In this document: piece by piece, positions 29,669 through 40,512 of the stretch
Layout of the letters: every line of letters begins with the position of its first letter
Position numbering within the stretch: the stretch's first letter is position 1
Origin: Tritrichomonas musculus
Taxonomy: Eukaryota; Parabasalia; Tritrichomonadida; Tritrichomonadidae
Length of the DNA: 64,000 nt
Assembly: GCA_039105265.1 (NCBI GenBank)
Contig: JAPFFF010000006.1
Location: 2,604,001-2,668,000, forward strand
Direction of reading: 5' to 3'
The notes under the pieces: generated by a model
Databases searched by the model: none
Told to the model about the DNA's origin: nothing
What the model saw: the letters and a program-made list of their open reading frames with translations, nothing else
Program-made: the position numbers and the translations under genes

Positions 29669-30814
29669 ATGAATCAAGAATATCTTAATAAAATCAGAGA
29701 TATACAAGATCATTTGATTGAACTTATTGAAAATCAATTTGCCAATGATAATGATATAAATATATTTACAGGTTTCCTTCAAGATCAAAAAATTAGTAAA
29801 AATCAACATGAATTGAAAGATTTTCTTCATTTGATATTAAAAATATCAAATCATCACTATCATCCTCCGGACTTTTATGACAAAATCGAAAAAATTCTCA
29901 CTTTCATGAAAAAAGAAATTCTTAAATATTTCACAAACAACCAAATTTTCAATATTTTCCATAACAACAAGCGAATTCTTCTTTTTCTTTTTGAAGAGAA
30001 ATTTATTGAACCAAATCGAACAATTGCATTGACCATAACCGACGAAAAGTATAGAAATTTGAGATACCCAGAATATTTCTATCCCGAATTCAAAACAATT
30101 TTCAACGAATTAATTGAAAAAGATCGAATTAAATACAAACAAATTGAAGAAATCACGAAAGAAATTAATAAAAAGTATCCGAAAATTGACAATGAAAAAC
30201 GAAAAGTTGGCGAAAACGACGATTTTATATGTCAAATTATTCGAAAAGATTCGGCCAATGAATTCATTGATTACATTAATCGAAACAATTGTTTAGTCAC
30301 AGCGAATATCAATTCATCAATCTATGAAACTCATCCATATTTAATTAATAAAGATTTGACATTAATTGAATATTCAGCATTCTTTGGAGCCGTTCAAATC
30401 ATGAAATATTTGTATCATCAATCAATCATTTTGTCGCCATCTTTGTGGATCTTCGCTATTCATGGTTCAAATCCAGCTCTCATTCATCTTCTTGAAGAGA
30501 ACAAAATTAAACCAAGCATTGAAGTTTATCAACAATGCTTTCTTGAGGCTGTCAAATGTCATCATAATGACATCGCTAATTACATTGAATCCAATTTTTT
30601 GTTGCCTCAAAATCCAATCAATGAATCAACAATTTTTTTACAGGCAATTAATTATCATAATTTTACTTATTTCTCTGATGACGCTACAATTGATTTTGAT
30701 GTTTTCTATGCTTTATGCGAGAATGATTATTATTTATTCGTTGAGGATTTTCTTAAAGAATCAAGTTTGAATTTAAATTTGAAAAAAATAATTTTTAAAT
30801 TTTTTTTTTCCTGA
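29669..30814 (+). CDS. DUF3447-type ankyrin protein, first continuous exon/ORF
   Basis: The ATG at 29669 opens a helical N-terminus, then the trichomonad DUF3447 arrangement (about residues 225-345). It has LIEYSAFFGAVQIMKYLY, SPSLWIFAIHGSNPALIHLLEENKI and VKCHHNDIANYIE, which are standard signatures of this large trichomonad ankyrin family. The real coding part probably ends at about base 30790 after LNLNLKKI, which aligns with the KSI end of the downstream islands. The last eight codons before the TGA are T/A-rich spacer. The gene continues as isolated ankyrin islands to 35627. It presumably encodes a cytosolic scaffold, with function unknown. Confidence 0.75.
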   Translation: MNQEYLNKIRDIQDHLIELIENQFANDNDINIFTGFLQDQKISKNQHELKDFLHLILKISNHHYHPPDFYDKIEKILTFMKKEILKYFTNNQIFNIFHNNKRILLFLFEEKFIEPNRTIALTITDEKYRNLRYPEYFYPEFKTIFNELIEKDRIKYKQIEEITKEINKKYPKIDNEKRKVGENDDFICQIIRKDSANEFIDYINRNNCLVTANINSSIYETHPYLINKDLTLIEYSAFFGAVQIMKYLYHQSIILSPSLWIFAIHGSNPALIHLLEENKIKPSIEVYQQCFLEAVKCHHNDIANYIESNFLLPQNPINESTIFLQAINYHNFTYFSDDATIDFDVFYALCENDYYLFVEDFLKESSLNLNLKKIIFKFFFS

Positions 30815-31049
30815 TAAAATTTCAAATGATGATATTTAATCGAATTTTAAAGTTTGATTTGTTTGGATAAAATTTCAAAATACTTATTTAAATGTAATTT
30901 CATATTAAGTTGTTTTCAAATGGAATTCAAAAATCATTTTAAATGTAGTTTTTGATTGATAATAATTTTTGAAATTTCAAAACAAAATTTGTTTTTAATT
31001 ACATTTCAAATTAGTTTCATTTTTATCAAATTTAAAATTTAAAGTTTTT

Positions 31050-34000
31050 TATAAGACAGCTTTATATACAGCTATCGAGAAAGGAAATCAATACGTTGCT
31101 CAAATTTTGTTATCACAAAAAGATATTGATATTAATTTGGAATCAATTTCAATTGGATTTATTTCATATCGTTTCACAAAATATTTTTTTTTTAAATAAA
31201 ATTCATAATTTAATTTATTTATAAAATTTAAAATAAATTATTTTGAATTCAGTTTCTTTTTTTAAAAGTTTTTATTCAATTTCAAAATAATTGATTTGAA
31301 TTCAATTCAAAAAATTGTTTTTAAATTCAATTTCAATTGAAAAATTGAATGGAATTCAAACATAATTTTATTGATGGAATTTCAAATCAAATCATTATTA
31401 ATTATATTCCAAATGAAATTATTTCAATACCATTCCAAATCATTTTTTATGAATTTAGTTCTTTTGCATTTTTTTCATATAATTCTAAATTTAATATTTA
31501 AATGGTATTACATTCTTCATATTTAAATGGAATTCCAAATCAATTTTGTTTTGATGAAATTTAATAATTGAATGATCAAATGGAATTTTTGAAATTAATG
31601 TTTTAATGAAATTTCAATTTATAATATTAATGAAATTTTCGCTTATTTTTAATGAAATTCAAAAATCATTCGTTTTTATTCTGCTCCAATTCATGCTGCT
31701 GTTGAGAAAGAAAATACAGAAATAGTTAAATTATTATTATCGCATTCAGATATTAATATAAATGATATTCAAATTTTAGCTTAATATTTTCATACCATTT
31801 TGATTCAATTATTTTTGATAAAATTGAAAACAATTCAATTTTTATATAATTTTAAATGAAATTATTTTAATCGAATTTTAATATACATATTTCAATTCAA
31901 TTATAAATACCATTATTTTAATTACATTACTCTTTATTTCAATTAATAACATCTCATCATTCATTTAAATGGAATTTTTTTTATGAAAATTTTAATCAAA
32001 TTTTAATAATTAATAATTTTATCAAATTTCAAATAATTGCTTTTAAATACAGTTTTGAAATAATTACTTTTATAAAATTTCAAATCAAACTTTTTTTGAA
32101 TGATGTTTTCAAAATTGTCAATATTAATATGATTTCTAATAATCAATGTTTAATAAAACTCCACTACATATTGCCATTGAAAAAAATAATCCAGAAATCG
32201 TTCAACTTTTGCTATCAAATCCAAATACCAATGTTAACATAAAATCAATTTTTTTATGCTTTTTTTATATCTCGTTTTGAATCAACCAAATTCATGAAAT
32301 TTTAAATATTTTTTTTATCATATTCAAATCAATTTTTTTTTTTAATAACATTTTAAAATCGTATATTTAGATGCAGTTTTATAATTAAAATATTTTTAAA
32401 TTACATTTCACGATAAAATGTTTTTATTACATTTCAAACTTATAATTTTATTCAATTCCAATTCAATTATTGAAATGGCATTCAAAAAAATACGTTTTTA
32501 TTAATGGAATTTTAATTACTAATTTTTTAAATGGAGTTTAAATATATATTTTAATCAAATTTAAAATCAATAATATTAATGGAGTTCATAAATAATTATT
32601 TAGATATCATTTCAAATCAAACAATTTTTAATGAAATTTCAAATATTTTTTTGTTTTAATTATGTTCCTAGTTAATATTTGATCTAATGAAATTAAAAAT
32701 TCTATTTTCATAAAACACCATTATATCTTGCAGCAGAAGAAGGCAATTCAGAAATTACTACACTTTTATTAGCACGTGAGGATATCGATGTAAACAATGA
32801 ATCAGTTTATATTTTTAGAATTTATGTAATTCAAGCACTATTATTTTCATGCCAATATTCCAATTAAAATATTCAAATAAAATTCGAAAAAATAAAAAAT
32901 ATTTATGGAATTACAACAAAATCATATTTTAATCAAATTTCAATTTTATGCTTTTTATAAGGTTTTAATTTAATTAAAATTATAAGACAGCATTACATAT
33001 TGCCATAGAAAGAGGAAACTCAGAAATAGTTCAACTTTTATTGAATAGAAAAGATATCAATGTTAATGCAAAATCAATTTTTATATATTATATTTTTTCA
33101 TATCATTTCAAATTAATTTGAATTAATTTCATTTCAATAAAAATTAATTTAATAACATTTAAAAATTGAAAATATTCATTCAATTTCACCTCAATTTTTT
33201 ATTACATTCACATACTAGTTATTTTATACGATTCGACAAATATTTTTAATGGAATTCAATATATATTTTTATAAAATTATGAGAAAATTTTTATTCAATT
33301 TAAAATTGCTCTGTTTTTATGGAGTTTTAATTAAAAATAATTTAACTTTATTTCAACATTAAGATTTAAATGAAATTTTTAAATGATCATTTTAAATAAA
33401 ACAGCATTGCATTATGCTGTGCGAAAAGGTGATTTCGAAATTGTTCAACTTTTATTAAAACATACAAAAATTGACATTAATGCCAAATCAATTTTTTTTT
33501 TATTTTAAATATCATTTCAAATCAAGCAATTTAATTCTATTTCAACAATCAAATAAAATAATAAAATTCAAATATCACATAATAAATAAAATTTTAAAAC
33601 AATCATTATTTAATCAAATTTCAAATCCATTCCCATTTTTAATGAAATTATGAAATTATTTATTTTATAAAATTTTAATACTGTTAGAATTTATGGAATT
33701 GATGATCAATAATTTCAAGAATGTTTTGAAATCATATATTTTTTAAATGACATTTCAATTTATTCTTTTAAATCAAATTTTGACTTTTTTTTTAATGAAG
33801 TTTTTTTTATTTTATATTTTAATTATGTTTCATATATTAATTTTAAATGAAGTTTCAATTTTTATTTCATAGAACTTCATTACATGTAGCAATCAAAAAA
33901 GGACAGGCAGAAATAGTAAAGCTTTTATTGCAAATGCATAACATTGATGCCAATGCCAAATTAATTTCATGCTTACTTTTTAATTTCATTTTAAACAAAA

Positions 34001-35627
34001 TTTTAATAAAATTCTAAATAAAATTTTATTTATAAAATTTAAATAAAAAATATTTCTTATTCAATTCCAAGACATGTTTTTTTTTTAATACAGTTTAAAT
34101 TTATATTTTGTTGAATGACATTTATGGATTTTTATTTATTTATACCGTTCTAAATCACTTTTTTGCTAATTCAATTCAAAAAGAATTTTTTTCTAATGAA
34201 GTTCTTCAAATTATTTATGAATGAAATTTTACATTATTTTATAAAATAAAACAACTTTGATTCTTGCTATTGAAAAAGGAAATACAGAAATGGTTCAACT
34301 TTTATTAGAATCTCCAAACATTGATATAAATATGAAATCTATTAAAATTTTTAATTTTCAATATCATTTTAATTTTAATTAATCAACAAAATTTCAAATC
34401 AATATATAAAATCAAATTTACAATTTTTAAAATTTAATGACATTTGTAATACAATACTTTAATGCAATTAATAATTTATTGTTGTTAATAGAATTTTAAA
34501 TTTATTAATAATACAGTTTGACATATTTTTTTAAATGAAATTTTCAATATCAATATTTTAATGAAATTTATAAATAATATCAGTTTAATGAAATTTTTAA
34601 AGTTATTTAACAAAACAGCATTATTTTATGCTATTGAAGAATACAATTTGGAGATAATCAAGCTTTTATTAGCAAATCAACAAATAGATGTAAATTCGAA
34701 ATCAGTTTTAATTTTTCAAAATTTCATGTCATTTTAAAAATTGCTTTTTAATAAAATTTCAAGTTAAAAAAATTAATAAAATTTTTAAAAATAATTTAAA
34801 TGCAATTTTATAACCAAATATTATAATAGAATTATATTTCCAATTTCCCATGGAATTTTAAAAATTAATAATTCAAATAGAATTCGGACAATTTTTTTCA
34901 AATTCTATTTCAAAACAAAAATCATTAATTTCGTTTTATTTAATATATTTTAATGAAATTCTAATAATTATAATTATAAGACAGCATTAATTCTTGCAGT
35001 TGAAAAAAATTATCCAGACATCATACAACTTCTGTTAGCACGAAAAGAGATTGATATCAATATGAAATCAATTACAAACAAATTTTTTAAATACTATTTT
35101 TTTTTAATATTTTGAATAAAGTTTTAAAATTGTTATGAATAAATAAAGTTCACACAATATTATTTGAATAGCATCTCAATCAAAACGTTTTTTAATCAAA
35201 TTTCAAAATTATTTTTTTTTAAATGACATTTTACTTTTTTTATTTTGAATGGAATTAAAATCAAATGTTTTTATAAAATATCATATTTATTATTTCAATG
35301 TCATTTTAAAATAAATCATTAAAATATTGTTTTAAATAATAATTTTTGATGAAATTTTGAAATATGATTTTTTTTATGAAATTTTATTTTTATTTCTTAT
35401 AAGTCAGCATTGCATATTGCAGTTGAAGATAAAAATATAAAAGTAGTACAAATTCTTTTATCACAACCAAATATTGATATCAAAACCACAAATGAAATTT
35501 TATTTCTATTTTTCAGAAAGTTCTATTTTGAAATAAATGGTTTATTTCTAAAAAGTTATGAAAAACTCCTATTGATATTGCCAGAGATGAGGAAATAAAA
35601 ACATTATTAAACGATTTTAGTCATTAA
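31050..35627 (+). repeat. Eleven single-repeat ankyrin islands plus C-terminal cap, with noncoding spacers
   Basis: The cores start at 31053, 31680, 32155, 32712, 32984, 33398, 33871, 34248, 34612, 34978 and 35401. Each is exactly 93 bp (31 codons) from the KT position to the KS position, for example KTALHIAIERGNSEIVQLLL. Ten are followed by ATT or GTT and all are preceded by TAT, AAT, CAT or AAC. With these codons each island is 99 bp, one 33-residue ankyrin repeat. No island has an internal stop or indel, while the spacers (179-534 bp, last one 68 bp) are full of stops and change the frame. A cap (TPIDIARDEEIKTLL) begins at 35562 and ends at a TAA at 35625-35627. Spacers are built from degenerate words such as AAATTTCAAATC and TTTAATGAAATTT. 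No GTATGT, ACTAAC or consistent AG is present at the boundaries. Confidence 0.8.
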
Positions 35628-35762
35628 TAAACTATTATAATCAACTTTTTTTTTTTGATAATTTTAACGGATGCTTCATGCATTATTCAAAACCTATTAT
35701 TAATAAATATTAAACAAAAATAAAGTAAAAGATAATAAAAAATAAATTACAAACATGTTTTA

Positions 35763-36023
35763 TTAACCACCAATGATTAATGGAATAACTTCAATGTTGA
35801 CACCATCTGTGATACCATTCGATGAGAGGTCTGATAATGAATCAATTTCTTTCTTTGTGAATGATTTTCCTGCATGAATGAATTTTTGATTATTCTTTTT
35901 GATTCCTAAGTTCTTTTCAACTTTTGAAGACAAATCTTTGAAATCTCTCACATCATAATCATATATTTTATTATTGAACTTGACATAAACATGTGCTGTA
36001 TTTATTTCAACTTTTGATGTCAT
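35763..36023 (-). CDS. Ubiquitin-like protein ending in Gly-Gly, copy 1
   Basis: This 86-residue protein starts at the ATG of MTSK; a non-ATG extension of two codons exists upstream. It has the beta-grasp layout of ubiquitin: strand 1 HVYVKFNN (11-18), strand 2 IYDYDV (20-25), the main helix DLSSKVEKNLGI (30-41), a turn and strand NQKFIHAGKSF (45-55) that parallels the QRLIFAGKQL region of ubiquitin, and a last strand VNIEVIPLIIGG (75-86). The Gly-Gly is directly at the C-terminus, so no processing is needed before activation. It is distinct from ubiquitin itself (low identity). It is divergent from copy 2 across 275 bp. It differs from copies 2 and 3 by Ala at position 10. Confidence 0.75.
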   Translation of the reverse strand: MTSKVEINTAHVYVKFNNKIYDYDVRDFKDLSSKVEKNLGIKKNNQKFIHAGKSFTKKEIDSLSDLSSNGITDGVNIEVIPLIIGG

Positions 36024-36298
36024 CTTCAAGAACTAAAAAATAATGAAATGAAATTATAACTTTATTTTATTTTTCTAAAAAATTTTGTCGTTCAATGAAG
36101 AAAAATCGAAATTATAGTGTTATTGATGAATTTATAACTCAATTTCTTTAATTATGTATTTGAAAATGAAAGAATTAATTTTGACAAGAAAAATTTTTTG
36201 ATTTTGTCAAAATTTTGAAATAAAAAATTTTTCATTGATAGAATTTTTGAAGATATTTTAAATTATTATTTCATTTCATTATTTTTTAGTTCTTGAAG
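36024..36298. promoter_or_regulatory. Shared promoter segment between ubiquitin-like copies 1 and 2
   Basis: This 275-bp segment lies between two divergent ubiquitin-like genes. Both ends carry TTTTTTAGTTCTTGAAG immediately before the start codons. It contains an internal inverted pair (TTGACAAG and TTTTGTCAA words near 36181-36220). The same segment occurs in reverse orientation at 37613-37887. Confidence 0.6.
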
Positions 36299-36559
36299 AT
36301 GACATCAAAAGTTGAAATAAATACAACACATGTTTATGTCAAGTTCAATAATAAAATATATGATTATGATGTGAGAGATTTCAAAGATTTGTCTTCAAAA
36401 GTTGAAAAGAACTTAGGAATCAAAAAGAATAATCAAAAATTCATTCATGCAGGAAAATCATTCACAAAGAAAGAAATTGATTCATTATCAGACCTCTCAT
36501 CGAATGGTATCACAGATGGTGTCAACATTGAAGTTATTCCATTAATCGTTGGCGGTTAA
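36299..36559 (+). CDS. Ubiquitin-like protein ending in Gly-Gly, copy 2
   Basis: This is an 86-residue near-identical copy with Thr at position 10 and LIVGG at the C-terminus. It has the same beta-grasp elements as copy 1. The stop is TAA followed at once by TAAAAC, which can serve as the trichomonad UAAA polyadenylation signal. The downstream flank (36560-36660) is closely similar to the flank after copy 4, in the same orientation. Confidence 0.75.
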   Translation: MTSKVEINTTHVYVKFNNKIYDYDVRDFKDLSSKVEKNLGIKKNNQKFIHAGKSFTKKEIDSLSDLSSNGITDGVNIEVIPLIVGG

Positions 36560-37351
36560 TAAAACATGTTTGAAACTAATATTTTTATTTTTAATCATTG
36601 AATACTTTTTCTATATATTAATAATCTATTCACCAAATAACATTTTATTATATTTAACTGTGTAAAAGAATACAATTATCAAGAAATTGTTGGCATTATA
36701 TATAAAAGACCGAACAAAGCTAGTAAGCAGTAAGAGAAGAAATTAAAAGAACTCATGCAATGAATATTAAATATCATTAATTTCATTATATGAAAGATTA
36801 ACATCATCACTTATTTTAATAAGCTTTTTTTAACTTAAATTTTATTCTTTTATATATTATAAATTTATGCTTGATTTGACAAAAATATAATATAAATCTA
36901 CTTTTTGAAGTAGAACATATTTAAATTATCAATTTCATTAGATGACCAATTCAGCCACATAATTCAAATACTCAATTTAATATTTGTATTCAAAATATAT
37001 ATCATATATCATTCATTGAACTTGGTAAAATGTAAATATCTCAATTTTCATCTTTAATATTGACTCCAAAATATTATGAGAATACAAAATTGATTTAGTA
37101 TATTAGGTGTGACCATATTTTGAATTTATTTTGTTCTTCAATTATTATTAAATTGACTTGAATTCTTGATTATAAAAGAACTTTTTAAAATATTTTCATT
37201 TCCTTTAGAATTTCTCCAATGTTCTTTTTGCTTGATTTATTATAACAAAATATATTTTTTCTAAAATTGATAAATTAATTGTAAGAATGCTATGCATCAA
37301 AAAATATAAAAGAATAAAGAAAACAAAATTGTTAGTTTCAAACATGTTTTA
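36560..37351. other. Intergenic region between the two ubiquitin-like pairs
   Basis: The first 100 bp repeat the downstream flank of copy 4. The rest is unique AT-rich DNA with no gene. The last 25 bp (AGTTTCAAACATG type) before copy 3's stop match the reverse complement of the flanks of copies 2 and 4. Confidence 0.5.
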
Positions 37352-37612
37352 TTAACCACCAATGATTAATGGAATAACTTCAATGTTGACACCATCTGTG
37401 ATACCATTCGATGAGAGGTCTGATAATGAATCAATTTCTTTCTTTGTGAATGATTTTCCTGCATGAATGAATTTTTGATTATTCTTTTTGATTCCTAAGT
37501 TCTTTTCAACTTTTGAAGACAAATCTTTGAAATCTCTCACATCATAATCATATATTTTATTATTGAACTTGACATAAACATGTGTTGTATTTATTTCAAC
37601 TTTTGATGTCAT
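37352..37612 (-). CDS. Ubiquitin-like protein ending in Gly-Gly, copy 3
   Basis: This 86-residue copy is identical to copy 2 except for LIIGG at the end, as far as I can read. It has the same predicted ubiquitin fold and the same TTCTTGAAG sequence before the ATG. It is divergent from copy 4 across 275 bp. Confidence 0.75.
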   Translation of the reverse strand: MTSKVEINTTHVYVKFNNKIYDYDVRDFKDLSSKVEKNLGIKKNNQKFIHAGKSFTKKEIDSLSDLSSNGITDGVNIEVIPLIIGG

Positions 37613-37887
37613 CTTCAAGAACTAAAAAATAATGAAATGAAATAATAATTTAAAATATCTTCAAAAATTCTTTCAATGAAAAATTTTTTATTTCAAAATT
37701 TTGACAAAATCAAAAAATTTTTCTTGTCAAAATTAATTCTTTCATTTTCAAATACATAATTAAAGAAATTGAGTTATAAATTCATCAATAACACTATAAT
37801 TTCGATTTTTCTTCATTGAACGACAAAATTTTTTAGAGAAATAAAATAAAGTTTTAATTTCACTTCATTATTTTTTAGTTCTTGAAG
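37613..37887. promoter_or_regulatory. Shared promoter segment between ubiquitin-like copies 3 and 4, inverted
   Basis: This is the reverse complement of 36024-36298 with a few differences (for example CTTTCAATG against CTATCAATG). The segment is therefore flipped relative to the outer flank that copies 2 and 4 share. The copy 4 side carries TTCACTTCATTATTTTTTAG, and a TTCACTTCATT word also precedes the neighbouring protease gene. Confidence 0.6.
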
Positions 37888-38148
37888 ATGACATCAAAAG
37901 CTGAAATAAATACAACACATGTTTATATCAAGTTCAATAATAAAATATATGATTATGATGTGACAGATTTTAAAGATTTGTCTTCAAAAGTTGAAAAGAA
38001 CTTAGGAATCAAAAAGAATAATCAAAAATTCATTCATGCAGGAAAATCATTCACAAAGAAAGAAATTGATTCATTATCAGACCTCTCATCGAATGGTATC
38101 ACAGATGGTGTCAACATTGAAGTTATTCCATTAATCATTGGTGGTTAA
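37888..38148 (+). CDS. Ubiquitin-like protein ending in Gly-Gly, copy 4
   Basis: This is the most diverged of the four, with substitutions at positions 5 (Ala), 14 (Ile) and 26 (Thr); the rest, including the helix, the FIHAGK turn and the terminal Gly-Gly, is unchanged. The pattern of conservative changes with an intact frame suggests selection on the protein. It lies 222 bp from the convergent protease gene. Confidence 0.75.
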   Translation: MTSKAEINTTHVYIKFNNKIYDYDVTDFKDLSSKVEKNLGIKKNNQKFIHAGKSFTKKEIDSLSDLSSNGITDGVNIEVIPLIIGG

Positions 38149-38369
38149 TAAAACATGTTTGAAACTAATATTTTTATTTTTAATCATTGAATACTTTTTC
38201 TATATATTAACAATCTTTTCACCAAATAACATTTTTAATACATATAGCTGTGCAAGATGCACATTCAAAGAACAAAGTCAATGAATAAAAAAAACTTTAA
38301 ATCAAATAAGAACAATATAACGAAATAAAGATAGTTTTCTTTAATATAAATAACATACAAGAAGATAAA

Positions 38370-39695
38370 TCATTTTTTTTCAATTCTCCAAAATTGATTG
38401 ATCATTGAGTGTAATTGATCATCAACTTTATGAATTGCTGACAATTGAGCCAAAATTGTAACCATGACATCAATTTGCTGGGCTCTGATTACAGATCCAT
38501 TAATGACAATGTTTGAATTTCTCTTTAACTTTTTCATGTAATCTTTGTTTGTTTTGTTATTTTCATCATTTTCTTCGTATCCAATTAAAGACAACACTTC
38601 ACGAGCTACTTGAGAACCTGGAAATATTTCTTTGCATCCTTCAATGTGAAACAAGTTGCTACATTCTTCAAGAATAAACGAAACTTGAGCTGTATAAATA
38701 AGATCTTTTGATTCCTCAATTTCTTCCTCAATTCCATCAATGATTTGGTAGAATGTCTGAAGAGCTTCTTGGCATCTTTCATTCCACAATCGAATTTCTG
38801 ATTTTGAAAGGTCGCTTTCATACCAGAAAATGTCATAAAAGTTGATATCAAACGCTCCAAGTTTCACTCTGAAGATGCCGTTGTCGCCCCAACTTTCGCC
38901 CCAAGAATTCATGAATGTCGATTCATCTTTGTTCATGTCAATGAGGACAACTGCATGGCCACCTTCCTCTAATTTGACGCCTCTGATTTCTGATTGTTTT
39001 GGCTCCCTATTGATATCGTTGGCGGTTATTGCACGTTTTTTATTATTTGGATCATTGAAAAATTTTGAGAAATTATACCATTGAGTCCCATTCAGCCAAA
39101 AATCCGCAACACAAACTCGGCTGTTTACAATGATATCTGTTAAATTGATTGGATTGACTTGCTTGTAGTGAAGTTTGAATCTCGGGAGAACAATTCTCAT
39201 TACGTTTTCTAACTTTTGAGCCTGGTAGCCAAATCCACTAAGAATTCTTTGAAGGATTTCGTCAATAAGCACTGCTTCACGTCCAACAATTCTGCTCTGA
39301 GACAAATGAATTGCTGTTGCAATTGCGTGAGACCAACAAATTTCATTTCTACCTTGATCCGTAATAGAATAATTTTGTATTATTTCTGAAATTTTATTAT
39401 GCAACTGCATTTTGAAAATTGGCTCAATCAAGAGGCGATTGTATATCTGGTTTAAATTTTGGAAATTAATATTAGACATTTGGCGTGCTTGATAAAACAA
39501 TTCTCTTAATTCATTTATCAATACAAGTCGACCAGCCCAAGATCCATGTGTCATACATGGAAGTCTTATTATATTTTCCAATAAATTCAAATCATTTTGA
39601 GAATAATTTGGTTGATAATTGCTTTTAATATATGGACCAAACAAATGATTAACTGTGTTACCAATCGATTTAACAGCACTGGCAGATATACCCAT
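38370..39695 (-). CDS. Papain-fold (C1-type) cysteine protease, predicted N-myristoylated, no signal peptide
   Basis: The protein has 441 residues. The catalytic set of papain is complete: oxyanion Gln114 and Cys120 in DQGRNEICWSHA (the Gln is six residues before Cys, as in papain, with Trp after Cys), His247 in EEGGHAVVLID, and Asn263 in FMNSWGESWGDNGIFR. The N-terminus, MGISAS, fits the myristoylation rule (Gly2, Ser6), and there is no signal peptide. A membrane-bound cytosolic protease is therefore expected, unlike the secreted cathepsins of trichomonads. The N-terminal 110 residues are helical and do not look like a standard inhibitor propeptide. A helical C-terminal extension of about 145 residues follows the catalytic domain. 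It is adjacent to and convergent with ubiquitin-like copy 4. Processing of those proteins is an attractive but unproven role. Confidence 0.82.
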   Translation of the reverse strand: MGISASAVKSIGNTVNHLFGPYIKSNYQPNYSQNDLNLLENIIRLPCMTHGSWAGRLVLINELRELFYQARQMSNINFQNLNQIYNRLLIEPIFKMQLHNKISEIIQNYSITDQGRNEICWSHAIATAIHLSQSRIVGREAVLIDEILQRILSGFGYQAQKLENVMRIVLPRFKLHYKQVNPINLTDIIVNSRVCVADFWLNGTQWYNFSKFFNDPNNKKRAITANDINREPKQSEIRGVKLEEGGHAVVLIDMNKDESTFMNSWGESWGDNGIFRVKLGAFDINFYDIFWYESDLSKSEIRLWNERCQEALQTFYQIIDGIEEEIEESKDLIYTAQVSFILEECSNLFHIEGCKEIFPGSQVAREVLSLIGYEENDENNKTNKDYMKKLKRNSNIVINGSVIRAQQIDVMVTILAQLSAIHKVDDQLHSMINQFWRIEKK

Positions 39696-40512
39696 AAATT
39701 AAAAATGAAGTGAATAATATACTATTCAATTCATTATTTTTAAAATTGAAAATAAAAATTTTAAAAATTTAAAACTTTTTAAAAGCAAAAATTTTGGACT
39801 ATTCTCATCTATATTTTTTAATCAAAAATCATCATAGAATGACAAAAATCATTTTTTCTACCTTTATTTTAGCATCTAAAACATAAAATATAGTTATAGA
39901 TTTATATTATATTTATAAATTTAATCAAACAACTAATTGATTATGAAAAACTTGATATAAATCAAATTTATCCATATAAATTATGAAAAAATTTGATATA
40001 AAATGCCATTTTCTGGTATTAATTTAAATTTGAAAAGATACGTGCCTTATATTTATGAGTTATTATTTTAACATTATATACAATAAATTATTTAGTTTTT
40101 TAATATTATAATATTAATTATAATATAATTAATATATTATATATTGAATTTCATATATATTTTATTGAGATAAAATGTAATTTAATACTAAATTTTATAT
40201 CAAACTTTTTCATATTGTTAACCACTTTTTCAATTAATATATAAAATTTTGAGACTAAACGTAAATTCACATTTCATATGAATTAACATTTTTTTTCAAA
40301 GAGAACCTCAATTTATCAATTTATTTTTTATTAGCTAAAAACATTTATTATATGCTATTTATTATAATCTTTCAAATATGATAAAAATAAATTGTATGAA
40401 ATAAAAACTTTAAAAAAGTTTTTATAACTTACGCAATGAATTGTGAAAGTGTTTTCAAAAATTTGAAAAGTCAAACGTACAAAATTTTTTGAGAGTTAAT
40501 TTATATATATCA
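39696..40512. other. Divergent intergenic region
   Basis: This is very AT-rich DNA between the protease and DYRK genes. TTCACTTCATT lies close to the protease start (about 39710). There are related AATTTGATATAAA words near 39950-40000. No gene is visible. Confidence 0.35.

Noticed and set aside
30791-35400. Canonical trichomonad introns between the ankyrin islands.
   Set aside because: Neither GTATGT-type donors nor ACTAAC/ACACAG-type acceptors occur at the island edges, so a standard intron annotation is not supported even though removal of the spacers is plausible.
36299-38148. Calling the 86-residue proteins ubiquitin, SUMO or UFM1.
   Set aside because: Identity to ubiquitin is low, SUMO would be longer before its Gly-Gly, and UFM1 needs trimming of its end and has different motifs. 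Only ubiquitin-like is defensible.
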